Shown here: positions 57,057 to 64,000 of the stretch, piece by piece
Layout: every line of letters begins with the position of its first letter
Numbering within the stretch: position 1 is the stretch's first letter
From: Ricinus communis
Lineage: Eukaryota > Streptophyta > Magnoliopsida > Malpighiales > Euphorbiaceae
Reading direction: 5' to 3'
Assembly (NCBI RefSeq): GCF_019578655.1
Contig: NC_063261.1
Location: 23,539,126-23,603,125 of the forward strand
DNA: 64,000 nt
Made by a program: the position numbers and the translations under genes
The notes under the pieces: generated by a model
What the model was told of the DNA's origin: nothing
Seen by the model: the letters and a program-made list of their open reading frames with translations, nothing else
The model's database searches: none

Positions 57057-59534
57057 TAACCTTTACTCGTTCTCGAGGAAACAAAACAAAAATAAGAAAA
57101 ATTGTACTAATAAAGTAATAAAATCCTAACTCACTGTCGTAGGAATCACGGTTGCACTTAGCATGTGCAACAAGCCCTTTTAACCCCTAGGTTACCCTAG
57201 CGGACGAGTAAGGTCTCGTGAAGGTTTTCAGATGGCATACCTACAAAGCCGAATAAGGAACATCCAACCAATAAATTCAATCAAGTAACAATTATGAAAA
57301 CTTAAAATCATTTTAGGAACTATGTTAATGTCACAAATCAACGATCATGGAATGAAACAGTAAGTCGATAACACCCTTCAATGGCCAACTAATCTTACCG
57401 CTTCCTTCCCCTAACTCAGTCACATGCATGTAGCTTCTCACTTTAGTTCTATAAAAGAAAATAAATTGAGTTTCTCATGTGTTTAAAAAGGTAGTAGCAT
57501 TATCACTCAACATATTTCGCGTCGACACTTTTGTAGTCTTCCTCTTTAGACTTGCCTCTCGTCTTTCTCCACTTATTTTGGAGTGGCACAAACACGGGGG
57601 GTCATGAATTCCTTGTAATAGGGTAGGCTTGATTAAAATAGGGTAAAACAACGTTATTTGGGGATGTGGTGCTCAAATCCTAATAAAAGAAAATAAAATC
57701 TACTCCGACCAACACAACTATTTCCAAATGTAAGGTTCATTCTCTTTTTTTTTTCTTTTCTCTTTTTTATGTATATCAGGAAATCGTGTGCTTCTTTCCC
57801 GAACTTTTTCACTTCCTTCTTTTCATTTTTTTCTTTTTTTTTTCTTCCTTTTTTTTTATATCGGGAAATTATGTGCTTCTTTCCCGGACTTTTCACCCTT
57901 TTTTTTTTGAAAATAAACTAACACTTTATTTGAGTAACAAACTTTGCAATTTTTCTTTTGTATCACAATCTCCATATTGACATATAAAGCATACATACTA
58001 GCATACTCCGCAAAATCCAAACAAAACCTACAAAAGGGCTCTAAGGCATGTAATGTAGGGCGTCAAGAAATGGGATTAAGGCTCAACATGGTTCAACCTA
58101 GAGGGGAATGTAAAATAAAAAGAAAAATGAGCGAATAATCCTAATCCTAAAATTTGAGGCTCTAACTACCTAAAGGAATCTTCAGTCATCCCCTCACATA
58201 CGTGTCACAAAATCTCAAATAGAACCAAGTCAAGTCCAAGAATCGTACTACATAAGAGGAAAATATCTAATCACACATGAAAAACAGAGACTGATTCAGA
58301 TGTGTCAGTCTATATGGCTCAAATTCCTCACAAGTTACTCAAGATACATGCATTAGTCGAGTCGAGGCCTGGAAGATAATTCTAGCCACAACCTATTGCC
58401 AAGAAAGGATTTACACATCATTACCGAATTATTCAATCCAGTGTCAATCAACTCATGACAAGAACTATAGAAAAACATTTTTCTTTTGAAATTACTTGCT
58501 TTATAAATTGGCTTAGAATGTTCAAAAATTTTTTTTTTTTAACAACACCAAAAAACTAATACATACACTAATACCCTCCCCCACACTTAAATATTGCAGT
58601 GTCCTCAGTGCAAAAGCAAAATATAAACATAAGTAAAAGGGAGAGGTACTCATAAAATCTCACTAACGAGGAGGAGGAGGGTTTGAAAACCCTTGTGACT
58701 TCATCCAAGTATTTAGATTCTCCAAAGCGAGTTTGGTTGAAGTCTGGTTGAATCGAGCATCAAAAATCCAGCAGATTGTTCACGACCATGCTGCGATGAT
58801 TATGGGTGCATCGCGTCCATCCCGTGAAGTAGACTAGTTGTCTCCTTTTTCAGGTTTGAGGTCACGATCCGGCAGTGGCTCGAGATATCAGGTTGTGACC
58901 TTGCTGTGGAGCGGACTGCCTCGTGTGTTATTTATTTTGAGAGCCGCGGGTTACCTGTGGTTGAGAGTAGTCAGCCGCGAGGTGGTTGTGGACTAGACTG
59001 CCTTCATTCTCTCGCTTCCCCCCTTTTTTTCTCTCTCTTTTTTTTTGCTAATTTGGTGAGGGCATGAGTACCTATTAAAAAAATGAATGGAAGAAATAAA
59101 ACAAGAATAAGGCTTAAGTTAAAACAAATTAAGTAAGAGAAATAACAACACAACATACAAAACAAAGCAAAAATGAAGAAGGCAAAAAGTTCTAAGTCCT
59201 AAGAAAATTGATTTTGTACCAAAATGCTTGCATAAAATGAAAAATTATTTTTATGATTTTATTTTTCTAATTTTAATTTTTTTTATTATTTTATAAATGT
59301 AAAATGTAAATAAATAAAAAAGTATGAGTAAAAAGAAAATTGAAAATAAAAATAAAAATTAGGAATGAGTATGGGGTGCCTCCCAAAAGCGCTTGTTTAT
59401 AAGGTCATAAGCTCAACCCCCTTTGTGATTCATTCCGATGAAGGATCGAAAAGTGTGATATCCATATTGTCGTTAATGAGGTCACCGACTCTGTAATGTT
59501 TCACTCTTTGACCATTCACCTTGAAAGTACCATT
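57057..59534. other. Athila 3-prime untranslated internal region
   Basis: About 2.5 kb without a substantial frame, between integrase and the polypurine tract. In Athila elements this region may hold an env-like gene; I see none. It contains poly-T tracts (57740-57910) with a duplicated segment (ATATC-GGAAAT-GTGCTTCTTTCCCG, near 57775 and 57860) and a second CTCCCCCACACTTAA word at about 58577, a copy of the PPT-type sequence. Confidence 0.6.
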
Positions 59535-60482
59535 TTATTTGTTCCAAAGCTCTATTGAACCATAAGGGAAAACCTTACTAATTCGGAATGGTCCTGACCA
59601 TCGAGAGCGAAGTTTTCCAGGAAAGAGTTTTAACCTAGAGTTAAAAATGAGAACTAAGTCGCCTTCCTTAAACTCTCTTCTTAAAATCCCTTTATCATGC
59701 CATCTTTTAGTATTCTCCTTGTACAACCTTGAACTTTCATAAGCATCAAGTCGAATCTCTTCTAGCTCATTAAGTTGCAGGAGTCTTTTCTCACCCGCCA
59801 TTTGAGAGTCGAAATTTAGGATCTTGATAGCCCAAAATGCACGATGCTCTAATTCAACAAGAAGATGACATGTTTTCCCATAGACTAGTCGATATAGAGT
59901 GGTGCCAATAGGGGTCTTAAATGTTGTCCTATAAGCCCATAGTGCATTGTCGAGTTTCTCAGACCAATCTTTCATTGAATTCACAACCGTCTTCTCCAAG
60001 ATGGTTTTGATCTCTCGGTTAAAAATCTCTACTTGACCACTAGTTTGTGGGTGATATGAAAGCCCTACTCGATTATGTACTCCATACTTCTTAAGCATTG
60101 CCTCAAATCGATTCTCCAAGAAATGCTTGCCTCCATCACTAATCAACACTCGTGGTACACCAAATCGAGGAAAAATATTCTTTTTAAAAAACTTGCTTAC
60201 CACACGAGCATCATTGGTTAGAGTAGTTATGGCTTCAACCCACTTTGAGACATAATCCACATCGACCAAGATATACATATTCCCATAAGAAGAAGGGAAC
60301 GGTCCCATGAAATCTATTCCCAACACATCGAACAATTCTACCTCGGGAGGCGTAGTACTCTCCTTAATCTCCCTTGGTTTCAACACTTCATTGATAGGCT
60401 CATCAGCTGCTAATGCTTGTGTCTCCTGCAAGAGCCTCTTGTACTCTCTTGTTTTCCAATCCTCTTCATCAGCACCCCCCAT
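59535..60482 (-). CDS. Athila integrase (315 codons, open frame)
   Basis: Catalytic DDE residues are visible: Asp in [13 protein letters not shown] (about residue 53), Asp in [10 protein letters not shown] (about 115), Glu in [10 protein letters not shown] (about 151). It is followed by the integrase C-terminal segment ([36 protein letters not shown]). The N-terminal HHCC zinc-binding part is reduced or missing, and the first 40 residues ([15 protein letters not shown]) look like a polyprotein linker joined by the deletion that removed reverse transcriptase. The frame starts at 60482, ten bases after the protease frame ends at 60492. Confidence 0.82.
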   Translation of the reverse strand: MGGADEEDWKTREYKRLLQETQALAADEPINEVLKPREIKESTTPPEVELFDVLGIDFMGPFPSSYGNMYILVDVDYVSKWVEAITTLTNDARVVSKFFKKNIFPRFGVPRVLISDGGKHFLENRFEAMLKKYGVHNRVGLSYHPQTSGQVEIFNREIKTILEKTVVNSMKDWSEKLDNALWAYRTTFKTPIGTTLYRLVYGKTCHLLVELEHRAFWAIKILNFDSQMAGEKRLLQLNELEEIRLDAYESSRLYKENTKRWHDKGILRREFKEGDLVLIFNSRLKLFPGKLRSRWSGPFRISKVFPYGSIELWNK

Positions 60483-60491
60483 TAAGATCGT

Positions 60492-61151
60492 CTACAATGA
60501 ATTATCGAGTTGTAAATCTGCGGCCTTAGCTTCCACTGCTTCATCTAGAGCACCCACCCTATAGATTGTTTCCTCCTTAGAAGGAGAATCCATAGAACTT
60601 GTGAGCGAATACTCCACCTTCTCATCACCCACTTCAAAGGTGATTTTCCCATTCTTCATGTCAATAGTGGCTCCAGCAGTGGCCAAAAAGGGCCCCCCTA
60701 GAATGATAAGGACTTGCTTATCTTCTTCCATCTCTATAACTATAAAATCACAAAGGATGAAAAATTTCCCAACTCTAAGTGGCAAATCCTCAAGAATATC
60801 CAAAGGAAATTTCACTGATCTGTCTGCCAACTGTAGGGAGATGCGCGTGGATTTTAATTCACCCATCTGAAGTTTCTTGCAAATTGATAAGGGCATAAGA
60901 CTGACACTTGCCCCTAGATCACATAAAGCCTTCTTTATTTCGATGTCACCTAGCTTGACTGGAATGGAGTAGCTCCCTGGATCTCCTAGATTCTTTGGAA
61001 GCTTGTTTTGCAATATAGCACTGTATTCAACTGTTAGTGAGATTGTTGCATTCTCTTTGATTTTCCTCTTGTTAGAGAGCATGTCTTTTAGGAATTTAGC
61101 ATATGAGGGCATTTCTGAGATTGCATCCAAGAATGGGATGTTGATGTGCAA
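60492..61151 (-). CDS. Athila aspartic protease (219 codons, open frame)
   Basis: Frame with the retropepsin-type active site CDLGASVSLMP (D, about residue 77; L replaces the usual T). The flap/hydrophobic region VLIILGGPFLATAGATID follows at about 145-165. It is preceded by a gag-protease linker (PSYAKFLKDMLSNKRK), a signature of Athila/Tat elements. Part of a gag-pol polyprotein in autonomous relatives. Confidence 0.8.
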   Translation of the reverse strand: MHINIPFLDAISEMPSYAKFLKDMLSNKRKIKENATISLTVEYSAILQNKLPKNLGDPGSYSIPVKLGDIEIKKALCDLGASVSLMPLSICKKLQMGELKSTRISLQLADRSVKFPLDILEDLPLRVGKFFILCDFIVIEMEEDKQVLIILGGPFLATAGATIDMKNGKITFEVGDEKVEYSLTSSMDSPSKEETIYRVGALDEAVEAKAADLQLDNSL

Positions 61152-61208
61152 CTTCTTTAGAATGTCTAGGAATTTTCCATACTTCTTTTCTAGCTTTGCC
61201 TGTACTAA

Positions 61209-62846
61209 TCATTGTGGGAAAGGTACAGGTGGCTTGTAAGGTTTAATGACAATGGGCTCCTTCTTCTCTTCAATTTTCTCCTTTTCTATCATCTTTTGAG
61301 CTTCAACCATCTCTTCCTCTACTGCAACTGCTTTCTTTTGAACTACCTTCGGTGGAAGGTCTTCTAGCTCTCTACCATTCCTCAAAGTTACAACATTAAC
61401 TTGACCCTTAGGTGGTTGCTCGGTGTTACCAGGAAAGTGACCCGGAACCTTTGAAGATTGACCCACTTGTTGAGCAAGTTGGCTTATCTGATTCTCCATG
61501 AGCTTGGTTTGAGCTTGAATCTGTTGAACTGTAGCAGTAAGGAGACTATTCTGTTTCAACTGCTCTTCCCAATACTTGTCTTGCTTAGCCTGTAAGGCTA
61601 CAAAAGTTTCAACCAAAGCTTCCAGATTGGACTTGGGTTGCGGTTGTGGTTGTGGTGGGGGAGGCTGTTGATTGTAGTTTTGATGATTGAAGGGTGGTCT
61701 ATTTTGAAAACCTGGAGGATGATTGAAGTTGTTGCGAGGTGGTGGTTATAGTGGTGGGTTCAACTGATTTTGAGTGTTCTTGTAAGAGAATGTTGGGTTT
61801 TATTTCCAACCTTCATTGTAAGTGTTAGAGTAGGGATCATAGGGTCTCCTTTGTTGGTTGTTATTATAGAGAGCGTTAGCTTGCTCCATTAACATTTCAA
61901 CATATTGACACTCACTTGCAATATGTCCTTGTACTCCACATGTTTCACAAGATGCTACCACAGATGGCCCTGCTCGAAGTTGATCAATCTTAAGTGACAA
62001 AGCCTGCACAGTACTAGTCAAGAGCGTCATTGCATCAACGTCATGTTTACCTCCTTTCTTTGCATTGTTTCTCCCACCTGAGTGAAAGTTATCATTAGCA
62101 GCCATCTTCCCAAGTAATGCCTTAGCCTCAATAGGGACCTTTTCAATAAACTTACCGCCCGACGCAGCGTCAATGTAAATCCTGTACTCATGCGTCAACC
62201 CATTGTAGAAGGTCTGAATCAATAGCCACTCTTGAATTCCATGATGAGGGCACTTTCTCTGTAGACGCTTGAACCTTCTCCAATACTCATACAATGACTC
62301 ATCATCTAGTTGACGAAGAGTGCTCAACTCGGTCCTTAGCCTTGCAGTTTTCTCTTAACCCAAGAACTTGGCCAAAAATGCCTTTACTAGCTTGTCCCAG
62401 GAATCAAAAGTATTAATGCCTTCATCTTTTAGCCATTCCTTTGCCCTATCCCTCAGAGAAAAAGGAAAAAGGCGAAGTCTAATTGCATCATCACTCACAT
62501 TATTAATCTTAAAAGTGTCACACTTCTCTAGAAAACTGTCAATATGATTAATAGGACAATCATTGACTCCCCCTGAAAAGGAATCATTGGAGATGAACTG
62601 AATAAACTGAGGTTTTAGTTCGAAGTGTGTTGCAGTAATTGCAGGTCTAAGAATGCTAGACATTGCACCGGTAGTTGCATCCGGTACACCATACTCCCAA
62701 AGAGGTTTAGCAGCCGGTGGTTCAGCCATTGTTTCCTGTTGCTTGTTCTTATTCCTTTTCCTTTTACTTCCTTGCTTACCTACAATAGCCTCGATTTCAA
62801 GATCAATAGGGATTAAATCTCTTGAACTTGTTCGTCGAGTTTGCAT
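61209..62846 (-). pseudogene. Athila gag (three frames)
   Basis: From ATG 62846 (MQTRRTSSRD), frame 62846-62355 has the retrotransposon gag N-terminal domain (FSLRDRAKEWLKD). A stop at about 62355 separates it from 62327-61800 (LRQLDDESLYEYWRRFKRL, then the zinc knuckle CETCGVQGHIASEC at about residues 129-142). A third frame, 61616-61209, has the coiled coil and TLRNGRELEDLPPK. Two stops (near 62355 and 61800) break the gene. Confidence 0.85.
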
Positions 62847-62964
62847 GCAATAAGAAAGAAAACTAGAAACAAAAGATCAGGAGCACAAGGAATAATAGCT
62901 GAAGCACTATTAAACCTAAAGCTTAATAAAAATAAATCAAAATTAACTATTTTAATACCGTCAA

Positions 62965-62982
62965 TCCCCGGCAACGGCGCTA
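62965..62982 (-). other. Athila primer binding site (tRNA-Asp-like)
   Basis: Minus strand TAGCGCCGTTGCCGGGGA; the typical Athila site TGGCGCCGTTGCCGGGGA with one change. It lies five bases from the LTR end. Confidence 0.8.
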
Positions 62983-62987
62983 GAATT

Positions 62988-64000
62988 TGACAAGGCTGTC
63001 GAGTGCCTATCAAAAATAACCTAACTAGACCTCCTAACTATGTAGTCGGGCAAGCAAGGGTCGAATCCCTAGAGACTGAAGTAGTAAAAACTAGCTAATC
63101 TTGACTTTAATTAATGCTAAGTAAGTAACCAAATCAACAATTGAGGATGAATTAATCTATAATGCAAATAATAAAAATGAGAATAAATTCAAGGATAAAA
63201 AGCACCTAGAGTTAAGTATCCCTACTAGCATAATTAACGCAAAGATAAGTTCCTACCCTAAACTAATTAAATAAAAGTTCACAAGGAAAGGTAACCCTAT
63301 AAAATACCATAGATCTCTCCCGAGTATCAATGGCCTCCCTAATATGCAATCAAAACCTACTCCCGTGGAATCATGCAAATTAAAGATATTAAACTCAATA
63401 CCCTGACTTCCTAACAATCCATTCTACCTACTCCCGTGGAGAATTTCATGTCCTTAATTGAAATATTCAAATCCGTCAAAACCCAACTCCCATTGTGATA
63501 AAGACAATGGAATCATAACAATACTAATTATCCCTAATCTAATATTGGAATATGCACAATCAATTAAGCAAGAGAAATTAAATAATTAATTTGGAGAATT
63601 AAAGGAACAAATCATACATCAATCATGGCTAGGGTTCACTTAACTCTAGATTAGAAAACTACTCACTCATTATAGTTAAATAAACAAAATAGATTATAAA
63701 AGAAAACATAATTAATAATAACTTAAAAAGGAAAAGGAAAATACTTGGATTGATAAATGAATGATGAGGTCTTTGATAAATCTTCAAAGCATAAAGAAAA
63801 GTAAATAGAGAAGGAAAAAAACTAAGGAGAAAAGAAGGAAGGGGGCTCTTCTTTTTCAGGTTCTTTACAATCTATTTATATCATAAGATATCCAGGAGTT
63901 TGGCTAGGTTTTTACCCTAAAAATTTGACTAGACAAGTGTCCAAAATGTAGTTTTGCAGATCCAGCCACGGGCAGGCCGCGGCGTGACATTGTAGGCCGC
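62988..64000 (-). repeat. Athila LTR (5-prime in element sense), truncated by window end
   Basis: Starts TGACAAGGCTGTCGAGTGCC and follows 55687-57042 in order to the window edge (about 1013 of 1356 bp). The remaining 340 bp and the target duplication lie outside the window. Confidence 0.87.

Larger units (their letters stand above)
55687..64000 (-). mobile_element. Athila-type Ty3/gypsy retrotransposon, lacks reverse transcriptase
   Basis: On the minus strand, from the right: 5-prime LTR (starting beyond the window, ending 62988), tRNA-Asp-like primer site, gag with zinc knuckle, protease, integrase, a 2.5-kb untranslated stretch, polypurine tract, and 3-prime LTR (55687-57042). Protease and integrase are only about 10 bases apart; reverse transcriptase and RNase H, normally between them, are missing. 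It could therefore move only with enzymes from a relative. The primer site, the PPT GTGTGGGGGAATT and the gag motif TLRNGRELEDLP are Athila traits. The right LTR runs off the window, so the target duplication cannot be checked. Confidence 0.88.

Overview
This is a plant nuclear genome window: AT-rich, introns with GT..AG borders, TATA boxes, and many nested transposons. Two tandem cytochrome P450 genes (minus strand, 49.4-51.0 kb and 52.7-54.4 kb) look like the CYP726A branch of the CYP71 clan. As I recall, that branch is typical of Euphorbiaceae and oxidises casbene-type diterpenes, so castor bean, Jatropha, cassava or a relative is the best guess. The family and species call is from memory of the family, not from a search.

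Layout. 1-8.9 kb: intergenic AT-rich DNA with decayed repeats, including an inverted hAT-type element with its target duplication (6501-7384). 8.9-37.6 kb: a tandem array of REM-type B3-domain genes on the plus strand. Gene 1 (8892-11260) keeps two intact B3 domains but its third is frameshifted. Gene 2 (12575-14671), gene 3 (21478-30173) and gene 4 (35634-37650) are homologous six-exon copies with frameshifts or stops. A two-exon fragment of a gene-1-like copy lies at 15.3-15.85 kb, so the array appears to have grown by duplicating a gene-1 + gene-2 pair. Two Ty1/copia elements invaded it. One is complete (15864-21035, 346-bp LTRs, duplication AAATC). The other (23014-29594) sits inside exon 5 of gene 3 and is itself split by a 1.7-kb hAT element with a perfect 8-bp target duplication. 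A second hAT copy lies at 33795-35230.

37.6-42.6 kb: intergenic DNA with a 211-bp tandem repeat, a small hAT-like MITE and a 161-bp duplication. 42.6-49.27 kb: a nearly unit-length, decayed endogenous pararetrovirus (Caulimoviridae-like) on the minus strand, with TATA box, tRNA-Met primer site, movement-protein, capsid, protease, reverse transcriptase and RNase H regions, and an extra C-terminal domain. It lies just downstream of the first P450 gene. 49.3-54.6 kb: the two P450 genes, each with two exons and an apparently intact reading frame. 55.4-64 kb: a possible CACTA remnant, then a minus-strand Athila-type Ty3/gypsy element (first LTR 55687-57042, second LTR running off the window) that has gag, protease and integrase but no reverse transcriptase or RNase H.

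The probably functional host genes are the two P450s and perhaps B3 gene 1. Almost everything else is transposon, viral fossil or pseudogene. I found no convincing new biological system. The most useful leads are the P450 pair (one lacks the helix-C tryptophan), the unit-length viral insertion beside it, and the well-dated nesting in the B3 array.
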